Assembly (NCBI RefSeq): GCF_023264675.1
Contig: NZ_JAHFVG010000018.1
Coordinates: 1 to 64,000, forward strand
Length of the DNA: 64,000 bases
Reading direction: 5' to 3'
From: Rhodococcus sp. (in: high G+C Gram-positive bacteria)
GTDB taxonomy: Bacteria; Actinomycetota; Actinomycetes; Mycobacteriales; Mycobacteriaceae
Shown here: one piece after another, positions 1 to 8,611 of the stretch
Layout of the letters: each line of letters opens with the position of its first letter
Numbering within the stretch: the first letter of the stretch is position 1
Notes under the pieces: generated by a model
Seen by the model: the letters and a program-made list of their open reading frames with translations, nothing else
Database searches by the model: none
What the model was told of the DNA's origin: nothing
Translations under genes and position numbers: made by a program

Positions 1-72
1 GCGAGATGCCCTTCGTAGTGGTCAGAATTTGTTCTGTGAGAAGTCTTATTCTGCACCACTACAGGGCATTTC

Positions 73-741
73 GTGTCTACGGCCCGCGATCAGCCGTCAC
101 TGGATCGGTGCATCCAGGCTAAGGCTGTCGATGCCGCGGGGCCCCTCGGACAGGACAGCCTGTGGTCGACGATCGCACGATGGATCCGCCCAGGCGATCT
201 GGTGCTCGCAGACCAAGGCACCTCGTTCTACGGGATGGGGGCACACCGGCTACCGGGTGACGTTCTGTTCATCGGCCAGCCGCTGTGGGCATCGATCGGC
301 TATACGCTGCCCGCTCTCCTCGGCGCAGCGCTCGGCCAGCCCAGCCGCCGGCCGATACTGCTGATCGGTGACGGCGCTGCCCAGTTGACGATCGCTGAAC
401 TCGGCACACTTGTACGCAACAAGATTCCGGCGGTTGTCATCATCGTCGACAACAACGGCTACACAGTCGAACGAGCCATCAACGGCCCCGACGCTGCATA
501 CAACGACATTGCCCGCTGGGACTGGACGGCTCTGGCGCGCGCGATGGGTGTGCGGACCGCCGTCCACGTTCACGCGATCCTGGAGTTGGCGTCGGCTCTC
601 GACACTGCGCGCTCCGACGACTCTGGTGTCACCGTCATTCAAGCCACCGTCCCGCAAGACGACGTTCCCCCGCTACTGACCGCCATTGCCCAGGCAGCGA
701 GTGCCGCCAATGCCGGCCGCGACGACTCACCGAAACGCTGA
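73..741 (+). pseudogene. 2-keto acid decarboxylase, C-terminal remnant
   Basis: This is the C-terminal third of a thiamine-diphosphate-dependent alpha-keto acid / indolepyruvate decarboxylase. It shows the diphosphate-binding block GDGAAQLTIAELG followed by NNNGYTVE, and the ADQGTSFYG and GQPLWASIGYTLPA blocks of this family. Family members run about 550 residues; only about 210 are present, and the N-terminal PYR and central domains are missing. In-frame stops lie at 16-18 and 37-39, so the frame does not continue upstream; the GTG at 73 is only the first possible start. Without the PYR domain it cannot bind cofactor properly. I read it as a dead remnant left by a deletion or insertion near the left edge. 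Confidence 0.75.
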
Positions 742-842
742 GAAGCACAGTTGGACTGCCGGGATTCCAATGGCCCGGCCGGATACGAAGCCACGGCATG
801 GACCGCAGACCGTCCGACTTCGCCAACACGTGTTTCGATACG

Positions 843-885
843 AAAAAGGCCCCCTGTCCCAAACACAGGTGCAGGTCAGAGGGTC
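843..885 (-). terminator. rho-independent terminator after tRNA half, copy 1
   Basis: On the minus strand GACCCTCTG pairs with CAGGGGGCC (8 of 9 positions) and is followed by TTTTT. The stem is kept in the second copy despite sequence differences, so the terminator has been maintained together with the tRNA-derived part. Confidence 0.6.
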
Positions 886-891
886 TAATAC

Positions 892-934
892 GCTCCCCTG
901 GCTGGACTCGAACCAGCAACCGTCCGATTAACAG
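892..934 (-). other. tRNA-Asn(GTT) 3' half, copy 1
   Basis: On the minus strand this holds a canonical anticodon loop CTGTTAA (anticodon GTT, Asn). A perfect T-arm follows (GCTGG, TTCGAGT, CCAGC), then the 3' acceptor strand CAGGGGA with discriminator G. The sequence 5' of the anticodon loop does not pair with the anticodon or acceptor stems and no TCCCCTG strand is found, so this is half a tRNA and not a functional gene. A break at the anticodon loop is typical of tyrosine-integrase attachment sites. Confidence 0.75.
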
Positions 935-1502
935 CCACATGAGAGCTATTCCGGTAGATCCCCATGGAACCACCACAGCGCCCCGACCAGCACCGGCCGT
1001 TCAGAACAGACCACCCGAATCCATGCTCGTACGTACCCACTTGTGACAACTGTGTGACAGTCGAACCGGAGCCGAAAGACCGATTGGACCTGTACGAGTT
1101 CATCTGGACCCGCGTCGGTTCGCAGGCCCCTCAGGTCGGAAAAACATCTCACCGACGCCAGTACTCGACCCCCAAGCCGCTGTCGGCGAACAGATCGGAA
1201 CCAGATTGAAATATGACACCCGCCGCCCGTGCCTCCACGACGAAAGCGTGGCTCGCTCCGGCTCCGTCAGTACGGACGAGCACTTTCTTGGCGGCGCAGG
1301 TTTCTGTAGTGAACGTTAGACCGCGATGTGGTGGGCGTTGGAGTTGGCGTTCGAGCCGGCACCGGGCAACTTCCGCCGTTCGACCGAAAGTTCAGTCGAC
1401 TTGTTGGTCTCGTGGAAGGCTCCATATCTGGGTGCCCCTGCAGTGTTGTCGGTGCGCGGCGCACCGAGTGCTGTCCGTCATCGACTGCGAAGGAAAGAAT
1501 CC

Positions 1503-1760
1503 ATGCAACGCCGCTCATTTCTCCACGCCTCAGCTGGCGCCATCGGTGCTGCGTTCCTCGCAGCCTGCAACAACCAAGCGATGACGGCCGGGTCAGAGCA
1601 GACGGACGACGGTCGTACCTGGCTCATGCCCGACGAGGGTCACCCACACGCCCGTACCTGGATGGCGTTCGCCGCGAGCGAAGACATCTGGGGCGCTGAC
1701 CTGGTTCCGGAGGTCCAGAGAAACCTGGCGACCATCGCCGGGGCAATTGCGCGGGCTCAC
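1503..1760 (+). pseudogene. agmatine deiminase-like protein, N-terminal remnant
   Basis: The ATG follows a good Shine-Dalgarno (GAAGGAAAG). The product begins with a Tat/lipoprotein-like signal (MQRRSF, hydrophobic stretch, LAACN near residue 20) and continues with the start of an agmatine deiminase / peptidylarginine deiminase fold: a WLMPDEGHPHARTWMAF block and a VQRNLATIAGAIAR block. Homologous sequence stops near residue 85. After that the frame runs into low-complexity Arg/Thr-rich translation as far as 2249, which is a shadow of the next remnant. The catalytic Cys and His of the family would lie far beyond the break, so the fragment cannot be an enzyme. Confidence 0.7.
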
Positions 1761-2206
1761 CCCCGTCCCCATCTCCACCGCCGCCACCAGTCGAACCTGC
1801 AGCGCTCCCGGCCCCGGTCACCTTCGAATGTGGCGATTTCGCTCTCTACCAATCCGGAACTGCCCTGTACTCCAATGGGACGACCGGATACGAAGCAAGC
1901 TGCGACACATACCAAGCGCCCGTCAAAAAGGTCCTCTGGTACTGCGACTACCCCGAGACTGCCGTCTACACAGACGGAACATCGTCAGGGACAGACCCCG
2001 CGTGCATCCACGACGACGAACCCGCGAATCCCGGCGGCGGCTACCCCTACATTGCCTCCGAGGACCGCAACGGCGACGGAGTCGTCAACGGCTATGAACG
2101 CTGCGGACTCGCCTGCGGGGAAGAACCCACCAGCGGCGACATCCAAACCCAGCACGGCTGCGAACAGGGATACATCACCGGCGAGTTGTGCAGTCGATAC
2201 AACTGA
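1760..2206 (+). pseudogene. Cys-rich secreted protein, C-terminal remnant
   Basis: A coding frame offset from the deiminase runs to a TGA at 2204-2206 with no start of its own. It reads as a Pro-rich linker (SPSPPPPPVEPA), then a compact domain with about nine Cys and many Gly/Tyr/Asp residues, ending CSRYN. This composition is typical of the C-terminus of secreted actinobacterial proteins with a Pro-rich linker. I do not recognise the family. The N-terminus has been replaced by the deiminase fragment, so this looks like a recombination joint between two unrelated genes. Confidence 0.5.
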
Positions 2207-2237
2207 AACCAGGAACCCATTCGAGACGCGTCTCACA

Positions 2238-2879
2238 TCAGCTTCGTAGCGCCGACGCCCACTCCGCGAAGTAGGCCCGCAGCCTCGGGACCTCCTCCGC
2301 AGCAACAGGAATCATACTGTCCGGGAATCGATTCAAACTGTCGAGCATCGATGCGAAGATCAGGCGGTCGAAGCCCCTGTCCACCTCGGCAGCGCGCGAC
2401 AGCAGGGTGATCCGATCGAACCGAGTTCGCAACGCATAGATGTCGGCGAAATCACGCGCCTCGGCACGATCGAACAGTGCGACCAACTTCCGCCCCGCCA
2501 ACTCTTCGGGCGCGAACGTCGGCCCCACAACGCTCGCCGTCGGCGACATCCCCGGCGCGGAATCCAGTGCAAGATCGACCAACAGATCCTCATCACCATG
2601 AATCAGCAACCGACAGAACGTTTCAGCGTCCTGGATGCGTTCCACTCGCCAACTCCGCTCGGCGGCTGCAGCCTCGAACGCATCGCGGGCCGTACCTACA
2701 GACGCGCCCGCCGAGCTCGTGAAGAAGTCGAGATCCTGCGTCGGACGCGTTGTCAGATTCTGCGCCACCAACGCCGCCCCACCCGCGAGGAGAAACCCCT
2801 CACTGGCAGGCAGCGAGAAGAACAACCTGGCCACTCGAACCTGGAACGCGGTGAGCACTCCATCTCCGATGTCGTTCAC
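2238..2879 (-). CDS. AbiEii-like nucleotidyltransferase toxin
   Basis: Predicted toxin of a type IV-like (AbiE family) toxin-antitoxin pair: a cytoplasmic nucleotidyltransferase of about 213 residues. The nucleotidyltransferase signature is clear: GGAALVAQNLTTRPTQDLDFF has the GG motif and the DxD pair. Further on, the ELAGRKLVALFDRAEARDFADIYAL block is typical of AbiEii proteins. I place the start at a GTG that overlaps the antitoxin stop (GTGA), the usual arrangement in such pairs; an open frame continues upstream but only inside the partner gene. The known mechanism in the family is modification of tRNA ends or similar RNA. No truncation is visible. Confidence 0.8.
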   Translation of the reverse strand: MNDIGDGVLTAFQVRVARLFFSLPASEGFLLAGGAALVAQNLTTRPTQDLDFFTSSAGASVGTARDAFEAAAAERSWRVERIQDAETFCRLLIHGDEDLLVDLALDSAPGMSPTASVVGPTFAPEELAGRKLVALFDRAEARDFADIYALRTRFDRITLLSRAAEVDRGFDRLIFASMLDSLNRFPDSMIPVAAEEVPRLRAYFAEWASALRS

Positions 2880-3391
2880 GTTGCACTCGACAACGCATCG
2901 ACCGCGGACTCCCACGCCGCCCGAAGATCGCGCGGCACAACCAACTCCGGCCACACATCGACCAGAAGCACACCATCGACATACCGCAGCACATCCGCCG
3001 GACGACCCTCGCGCAGCACGATCTCGTACAACCGAGCCCGCTCCACGCGATCCGACAAGCGGAACTCCTGGCCCGGCGAAGACCAATTCAAATCCAATGG
3101 CAACACCACCGTCGCCAACGCATCGGCAACCGCCAACCGCGGCAACGACGTCGGCACCCGATACACCCGACCACGAGCACCCGGCACGTCCACGAACTCC
3201 ACACGAGGCACAGCCTCGACGTCGAACCCCGCCTCCCCCAACAACCGCTCCAGAGTCTCCAAAGACGGTGACTTCCGGCCGTTCTCGTACGCCGACAATG
3301 TCGGGCGCGACGTATGCGCCCGCAATGCAAGCTCACCCTGCGTCAAACCAGCAGCACGACGCGCCCGCTCGACGAGCCCATGTCCAGCCAT
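2876..3391 (-). CDS. XRE-type HTH antitoxin of AbiE-like pair
   Basis: DNA-binding antitoxin of about 171 residues, first gene of the pair. The N-terminal helix-turn-helix (GLTQGELALRAHTSRPTLS, then YENGRKSPSLETLERLL) is of the XRE/Cro type. The C-terminal half carries no motif I recognise and presumably contacts or neutralises the toxin. The start is set by a strong GGAGG about 9 bases upstream of the ATG; two upstream in-frame ATGs lack this. Its stop overlaps the toxin start by four bases, so the two are translationally coupled. The pair sits between the two 252-bp repeats, suggesting cargo of a former mobile element. Autoregulation by the HTH domain is expected from the family. Confidence 0.8.
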   Translation of the reverse strand: MAGHGLVERARRAAGLTQGELALRAHTSRPTLSAYENGRKSPSLETLERLLGEAGFDVEAVPRVEFVDVPGARGRVYRVPTSLPRLAVADALATVVLPLDLNWSSPGQEFRLSDRVERARLYEIVLREGRPADVLRYVDGVLLVDVWPELVVPRDLRAAWESAVDALSSAT

Positions 3392-3639
3392 GAATCGCCA
3401 CCTCCTCAACGCCATGTATCCAATCGGATACCTTACCCGGCGAAGACGAGCCCCGCCCAGCATTCATCGCCACCGGCATCCGACTATCGACGGGACCCCT
3501 TCACAAGATGAGTTACGAACGAGTTGTCACAACCCGTGACAAGCCGGCGAGCTCAGACCACAGACCCCCAGGTCCAGCTGCCGACCGAACCCACGTGGAC
3601 CTCTGACCGTCCGACTTCGCCAACACGTGTTTCGATACG

Positions 3640-3682
3640 AAAAAGGCCCCCTGTCCCGCACATACATGCAGATCAGGAGGCC
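3640..3682 (-). terminator. rho-independent terminator after tRNA half, copy 2
   Basis: On the minus strand GGCCTCCTG pairs fully with CAGGGGGCC (one G-T pair), followed by TTTTT. The two stem substitutions relative to copy 1 that fall at paired sites keep pairing with G. Confidence 0.65.
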
Positions 3683-3688
3683 TATCGC

Positions 3689-3731
3689 GCTCCCCCGGCT
3701 GGACTCGAACCAGCAACCGTCCGATTAACAG
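3689..3731 (-). other. tRNA-Asn(GTT) 3' half, copy 2
   Basis: Same tRNA-Asn half as in copy 1: CTGTTAA anticodon loop, perfect T-arm, and 3' acceptor strand CGGGGGA with discriminator G. The acceptor differs from copy 1 at one position, so both are still recognisably tRNA-derived. No 5' half is found upstream. Confidence 0.75.
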
Positions 3732-3986
3732 CCACATGAGAGCTATTCCGGTAGGTCCACATGGAACCACCGCAGCGCCCCTGAACAGCACTGATCGTTC
3801 AGAACGCACCATCCGAATCCATGCTCGTACGTACCCACTTGTGACAACTGTGTGACACCCGTTCGGGGTCGCCGGTCGGCGCTCGGGCTGTTAAACGGCA
3901 GTAACCGCACCGCACCGTCAAGCTATCCTGACAACGTTCACGATGACTGACCGCATCCGACGGCCCGCGACAGTTCGGAATACCGT

Positions 3987-5825
3987 TTATTTCTCGGCGA
4001 TACGCAGCGCCTTCACCAGCTTCAGATAGAGACCGTCGTTACGCATCAAATCTTCGTGGCTGCCCCGTTCGACGATCTCGCCGTCCTTCATCACGACGAT
4101 GAGGTCGGCATCGATCACGGTCGAGATCCGGTGAGCGACCGTGACCACGACCCCATGCTGGGAATACGCGCTGATCGCTCGACTGATCGCGGCTTCGGTG
4201 ATGCCATCTACCTGCGCGGTAGCCTCGTCCAGCAGCAGGATTCGGCGGTCACTGAGCAATGCGCGCGCCAGAGCGAGACGCTGCCGCTGACCACCGGACA
4301 GGTTGGTCTGGGTCACCAGGGCGTCGAGACCTTCCGGCAGTGCGGCGACCTTGGCCGACAAATCCAGCTGATCCAAGACTTCGGTGATGCGCTGGTCGGT
4401 GGCGTCAGGATTGATGAGAAGAAGGTTGTCCCGCAGGGTGCCGGGGACAGTGGGGGTTTCTTGCTCGACATAGGCGAAGGCAGCGCGCACCTGGTCGTGA
4501 GTGAGTCGCGAATAGGGAACGCCGAAGAGTGAGAGGCAACCGGAAGCCGGTTCCAACAGTCGCATGGCCAACGACAGGATGGTGGTCTTTCCAGCGCCGG
4601 ATGGACCTACGACGGCGATGTGCCCGCGCGATGGAATCGAGAGTTCGACGTCACGCACTGCGGGCCGGGTGCTGCCATCGCCGTAGCCCGCGGCCACCGC
4701 TGAAAAGTGGATGGCCGCGGGCGCGATCTCGTCGCCTTTGCGATGTCCCGATGCAACTGGTTCGAGGTGCACATCCGGGCTGGGGAGATCGTGATGTGCG
4801 TCGTCGGTAGTGGACTCCAGTCGCGTCCTTCCTTCTGATTCTGTTGGTAGTCGTTGAATCTCGTTGATTCGCCCGGCTGCAGCCAGCCCGGATTGAAGAG
4901 TCGTGAGATTCTCGGTCAGTTCCATCACGGGCCCGGACAAACCCCACACGTAGAGCAAGAACGCGACCAGGGTCGAGACCGCCATCGCTCCGGTCGAAAC
5001 CCGGTAGGCGCCGAACGCCAGCACCATGATGACGGCACCTTCGGTGGCTACCCCGGCAGCGGTCCAGGCTGCGGCTTGCACACGGACGGACTTCACCCCC
5101 CAGCGCCGAGATTCGCCGACATGATGCATGAGTCTGAGATGGCGACGCGGCTCCGCGGCAGCGGACTTGACTGTCTTGATGGCACGAAGTGTGCCTTCGA
5201 GTTCGTCACCCAGATCGCCGAGACTTGCCTGTGCCTTTTCCTCGAACCTCGAGATACGCGGCATGAGGATCGTGAACACGAGGACCACGAACACGACGGC
5301 GGCCAGCGTGGTACCCAACAGCGTCGAATCCAGGTAACCCATGAGTATCAGGGAACCGATGAGCATGACGGAGCCGTTGATGAGTCCGATGACCGAGGAT
5401 GAGGCTGCCTCTTTGAGCAGCAGCGTGTCCGAGGTCACGCGGGTGACCAACTGCCCCGGGCCCCGCACGAGTAACTCGAAAACTCGTGCCCCGAGATAAC
5501 GCTCGATCATCTGGCGCCGGGCGTCGTAGACAACGCTTTCGGCGAGTGCACCCAGCATGACCCACTGCAACCAGCCGAGAACCGCGCCCACGATCAGCAA
5601 TCCGACGAGGACGAGTGCGGGATCCCTCAGCGATCCGCCAACCCCGACGGTGTCGAGCACCCACTGGGTCACCAGCGGCGTAGCGAGTGCCATCGCGGAG
5701 ACCGCCAGAGACAACAGAAGTCCGGTTGCGAGCGTATGCCGGTAGGGGCGTGCGAAAGACCAGAGAACCTGCAGTCTGGTGGCGGTCGAGATATCGATCT
5801 GCGCGGTGCTCGGCTGGGGTTTCAT
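3987..5825 (-). CDS. ABC exporter, fused membrane and ATPase domains
   Basis: A half-transporter of 612 residues that should dimerise in the cytoplasmic membrane to export drugs or lipids. The N-terminal exporter membrane domain has six predicted helices (about residues 30-310). The ATPase domain has Walker A GPSGAGKT at 407-414, the signature LSGGQ at 509-513, Walker B ILLLDE at 529-534 and a downstream H in TVAHR. A hydrophilic insert rich in Asp/His (about 325-370) joins the two domains. It starts one base after the stop of the MFS gene upstream, so the two exporters form an operon, presumably controlled by the divergent TetR. The substrate is unknown. Confidence 0.85.
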   Translation of the reverse strand: MKPQPSTAQIDISTATRLQVLWSFARPYRHTLATGLLLSLAVSAMALATPLVTQWVLDTVGVGGSLRDPALVLVGLLIVGAVLGWLQWVMLGALAESVVYDARRQMIERYLGARVFELLVRGPGQLVTRVTSDTLLLKEAASSSVIGLINGSVMLIGSLILMGYLDSTLLGTTLAAVVFVVLVFTILMPRISRFEEKAQASLGDLGDELEGTLRAIKTVKSAAAEPRRHLRLMHHVGESRRWGVKSVRVQAAAWTAAGVATEGAVIMVLAFGAYRVSTGAMAVSTLVAFLLYVWGLSGPVMELTENLTTLQSGLAAAGRINEIQRLPTESEGRTRLESTTDDAHHDLPSPDVHLEPVASGHRKGDEIAPAAIHFSAVAAGYGDGSTRPAVRDVELSIPSRGHIAVVGPSGAGKTTILSLAMRLLEPASGCLSLFGVPYSRLTHDQVRAAFAYVEQETPTVPGTLRDNLLLINPDATDQRITEVLDQLDLSAKVAALPEGLDALVTQTNLSGGQRQRLALARALLSDRRILLLDEATAQVDGITEAAISRAISAYSQHGVVVTVAHRISTVIDADLIVVMKDGEIVERGSHEDLMRNDGLYLKLVKALRIAEK

Positions 5826-5826
5826 G

Positions 5827-7341
5827 TCAGTGTTTCGCTTCCTCGGAGTTGTTCGAGTGCGGGATCACCTTCATCGCGAAAACTCCGACGATCGCGAGGA
5901 TGCCGGCAGCGACGAGAGCAGTAACCTGCATCGCACCGGTGAATGCGTGCTGCGCGGCGTCGAGGGCCTCCGGGAACCGATCGCCCAGTGTCTGGGTCGC
6001 GCCCGCGAGAGACTCGGCGACCGCGTCTTGCTCTGCTGTGCCCAGATCAGTGGGCACAGAGACCGTGTTGCGGTAGACGGCATTGAGAATCGAACCGAGA
6101 ACGGCGATACCCAGTGCGATACCCAGCTCGTACGCAGTTTCGGAGATAGACGACGCTGCGCCCGCTCGTTCCCGGGGAACGACGGAGACAACCGTGTCGA
6201 CGGCAATCGTGGCTGCGATCGAGATGCCACCAGCGACGACAGCCAAGGCGATCGCGAGCCAGATGTACGTCGGCAGTTGCTCGGCGATGGCCAATCCTGC
6301 CATTCCCACGGAGGTCATGAGCAGCGCCCAGCCGATTGCCATACCTCGCCCGAAGTGGGAAACCGCCCATCCCACAGCCACGACGGCGACGACGGCTGCA
6401 ATTGTGGCCGGCAACTCGGCCAGCCCCGCAACCAGCGGACTGAAACCGCGTACCAGTTGCAGGTACTGCGAGAAGAAGAAGAAGAGGCCACTGAGGGCGA
6501 AGATCGCCACCGAGTTGGCAATGACCGACCCGGTAAAGGCCGGACGGGCGAACAGCGACACGTCGATGAGCGGGTACTCGAGCCGACGCTGGCGGCGGAC
6601 GAAGACGAATCCGGATATCAGACCAACCACGAGTGCCACAGCAAAACCGACGGTCAGCCCATCCTTGACCGCTGTCTTGATCGCGTACACCAGCGGCACG
6701 ATGGCAGCGAACGCCAACAGTGCGGAGAGAAGATCGATCGGCGCACGCTCGGGATTCCGAGACTCCGGTATCAAGAAGATGCCGAGAACGACAACAAGGA
6801 TCATCACCGGGATGTTGATGAGGAACACAGAGCCCCACCAGTAATTTTCGAGCAACGCGCCGCCCACCAGCGGGCCCAGAGCTGCGCCGCCGGTGGCACC
6901 GGCGGACCAGACCGCGATGGCCCGGGTGCGCTGCTTCGAATCGAAGAATATGGCCCGAATGAGCGCCAAGGTGGAGGGCATGACGGTCGCTCCGCTGACA
7001 CCGAGCAACATGCGCGCCGCGATGAGCATTTCCGGTGTCGTGGAAAAGGCAGCCAGAACCGAGGACAGTCCGAATCCGACAGCACCGATGAGCAGTAGAC
7101 GCTTGCGCCCGACCCGGTCCGCGAGATTACCCATTGTCACCAGGAGTCCGGCCAACGCGAACGAGTAGATATCACCGATCCACAGGATCTGGGTAGATGT
7201 GGCATCGAGGCTGTCGGAAAGAGCAGGTACGGCAAGTGCAAGAACGGTGCCGTCTACGGCGAGAAGTGTCACCGCCAAGGTGAGCACAGCTAGAGCCCAC
7301 CATTCGCGGGCTCCCGCACGGGCAGTGTTAAGGCTGTTCAT
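5827..7341 (-). CDS. MFS drug exporter, DHA2 (EmrB/QacA) family
   Basis: Proton-driven efflux protein of 504 residues with 14 predicted membrane helices. Family motifs are visible: the loop 2-3 motif GNLADRVGRKRLL (about 71-83) and the helix-5 antiporter motif GATGGAALGPLVGGALLE (about 150-166). An acidic residue in helix 1 (LLAVDGTVLALA) is the usual DHA2 pattern. First gene of the MFS-ABC operon, transcribed divergently from a TetR gene, the standard layout for a substrate-induced efflux system. Two exporters of different energy type in one operon is somewhat unusual. Substrate range is unknown. Confidence 0.88.
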   Translation of the reverse strand: MNSLNTARAGAREWWALAVLTLAVTLLAVDGTVLALAVPALSDSLDATSTQILWIGDIYSFALAGLLVTMGNLADRVGRKRLLLIGAVGFGLSSVLAAFSTTPEMLIAARMLLGVSGATVMPSTLALIRAIFFDSKQRTRAIAVWSAGATGGAALGPLVGGALLENYWWGSVFLINIPVMILVVVLGIFLIPESRNPERAPIDLLSALLAFAAIVPLVYAIKTAVKDGLTVGFAVALVVGLISGFVFVRRQRRLEYPLIDVSLFARPAFTGSVIANSVAIFALSGLFFFFSQYLQLVRGFSPLVAGLAELPATIAAVVAVVAVGWAVSHFGRGMAIGWALLMTSVGMAGLAIAEQLPTYIWLAIALAVVAGGISIAATIAVDTVVSVVPRERAGAASSISETAYELGIALGIAVLGSILNAVYRNTVSVPTDLGTAEQDAVAESLAGATQTLGDRFPEALDAAQHAFTGAMQVTALVAAGILAIVGVFAMKVIPHSNNSEEAKH

Positions 7342-7407
7342 GAGTCGCTTTCAAGTCAGAGGAGCACGGCACGACGACGCTCCTTCCTGGATGATTCTGG
7401 GCTAACC

Positions 7408-7441
7408 TACCAGACAGTCGGTAAGACCACACAGCTGGTCT
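7408..7441. promoter_or_regulatory. putative TetR operators between efflux operon and regulator
   Basis: Two dyads lie in the 131-bp divergent intergenic region. The first, TACCAGACAGTCGGTA, has TACC/GGTA ends around a GAC-GTC core. The second is AGACCA-N6-TGGTCT, a perfect 6-bp inverted repeat. Both lie between the two starts, where a TetR dimer would block both promoters. Confidence 0.55.
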
Positions 7442-7472
7442 GTTGGAGCAGGCATGGCGCATAATCAGAGCG

Positions 7473-8057
7473 ATGGACGAGCCGATGACCCGCAATTCCG
7501 AGCGCACACGTCGCGCGCTCCTCGACGCCGCTACCGCAACGATCCGTGCCCGCGGGACGCGGGTGACCCTGGCGGCCGTTGCCGATGCCGCCGGTGTGAC
7601 CAAGGGGGGTCTGCTTCATCATTTTCCGAATCGAGACGCGTTGTTCACCGCCGTCGCACGTGACTCTCTGGACCAGCTACACGTACGGGTTTCCGCACTC
7701 GTCGACCTCTCCGAGAACTACCCCGGCAAACTTCTCCGTGCATACATCCGCGCCCTCTTCGATCAAGAACTCGACATGTTCGGCCAATCCGATTACCCGG
7801 GCCTGTGGGGAGCGTTATGCGTTGTGCCCGGCGTCGCCGAAATCCTCGCTGAGGACAATGAACTCTGGCAGAGAAGTTTCGCCGAGGACGGATTGCATCC
7901 CGACCGAATCTCAGTGGCGCAGTATGCAGCCGAAGGCGTCGCGGCAACCGTTCAGTGGCAGCAGAAGACGGACGCCGCGCTCGAACACGCACAGGCAGCA
8001 ATCATCGCCATCACGACGGTGAACGGCCCGATCGATGGCGGGCGCGGCGACTCCTAG
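7473..8057 (+). CDS. TetR-family repressor of the efflux operon
   Basis: Regulator of about 194 residues. The N-terminal helix-turn-helix is clear: TRRALLDAATATIRARG, then VTLAAVADAAGVTKGGLLHHFPNRDALF (about residues 8-55). The C-terminal ligand domain has the block DLSENYPGKLLRAYIR, shared almost exactly with the second TetR at 59855. Given the divergent MFS-ABC operon and the dyads between them, it most likely represses that operon and itself until a drug-like ligand binds. The start could also be 7443 or 7485; 7473 keeps a normal N-terminus and clears the dyads. Confidence 0.85.
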   Translation: MDEPMTRNSERTRRALLDAATATIRARGTRVTLAAVADAAGVTKGGLLHHFPNRDALFTAVARDSLDQLHVRVSALVDLSENYPGKLLRAYIRALFDQELDMFGQSDYPGLWGALCVVPGVAEILAEDNELWQRSFAEDGLHPDRISVAQYAAEGVAATVQWQQKTDAALEHAQAAIIAITTVNGPIDGGRGDS

Positions 8058-8611
8058 CAATCCTCGACGAGCACCGCCTCGGCCACACGATCCGCGTCGA
8101 GAGCTTCGGCCTGAGTCCGCGGCGGTTCCTTTGGTCTCGACGACAGGCCTCTTCACCGAGTCGCTCTGCTCCGACCACAAGCGAGCCTGCATGTCAAGCA
8201 ATGCCGATCATTCACAACCGGCCCCGGTAAATGTGGATTGCTATTTTCCGCAGCATGTGATTGACGTCGAACGTTCCAGCGGATCGGCACACTCGCACAA
8301 CAATCAAAATAGCGTGCTGACGTGCTGTTTCAACCTTTCCTCGGGCCTACGGCCCCGAGGACATCTCGCCTCCGATGTGCTGCCTACAGGCCGAAGCATC
8401 GCATGCCAAGGCCTCGTTGCCGGTGAATGCATTGTAAAAGTGACAGGTCGTGCGCTCCGGTTGTCTGGATTTCCAAACGATAGCGAGCTGAGGCGAGTCT
8501 AGCTTTGTGATCTGCAATACGATCCGCACACGACCAGAACGTCGAACGAGAGGTTCTGCACAGCCCCCTCGTGGTCGGATCGGCAACCTCTGAACCAAAG
8601 GACGGCGATCT
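8058..8611. other. intergenic region with hairpin, upstream of APC permease
   Basis: No gene is supported here. A hairpin at 8339-8360 (CCTCGGG-CC, loop TAC, GGCC-CCGAGG) may end the TetR transcript; no T-run follows. The 3' part is locally AT-richer and should carry the permease promoter. Confidence 0.4.

Larger units (their letters stand above)
808..1059. repeat. ~252-bp direct repeat, copy 1 (tRNA-Asn 3' half module)
   Basis: The segment matches 3605-3857 in the same orientation over its whole length, with scattered substitutions concentrated in the middle. On the minus strand it reads: unique lead-in sequence, the 3' half of a tRNA-Asn, then a terminator hairpin. The two copies bracket the deiminase/secreted-protein remnants and the toxin-antitoxin pair. 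Between this copy and the start at 1503 (positions 1060-1502) I see no supported gene. Confidence 0.85.
3605..3857. repeat. ~252-bp direct repeat, copy 2
   Basis: Second copy of the module at 808-1059, in the same orientation, with near-identical flanks (ends at the shared GTGACAACTGTGTGACA). The gene-free stretch from 3392 to 3986 holds this repeat and the promoter region of the antitoxin gene; I see no coding sequence in it. Confidence 0.85.

Noticed and set aside
892..970. Complete tRNA-Asn gene on the minus strand
   Set aside because: No 5' acceptor strand, and the bases 5' of the anticodon loop do not pair with the 3' stem strand; only the 3' half is tRNA-like.
635..976. Minus-strand frames through the two repeats giving similar peptides (also 3513-3812)
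   Set aside because: Both are translations of the tRNA-derived repeat and terminator; similarity reflects the DNA repeat, not a protein family.
5779..7098. 439-residue open frame on the plus strand
   Set aside because: Antisense to the MFS exporter with clear transporter motifs; product is Arg/Asp/Gly-rich without features.
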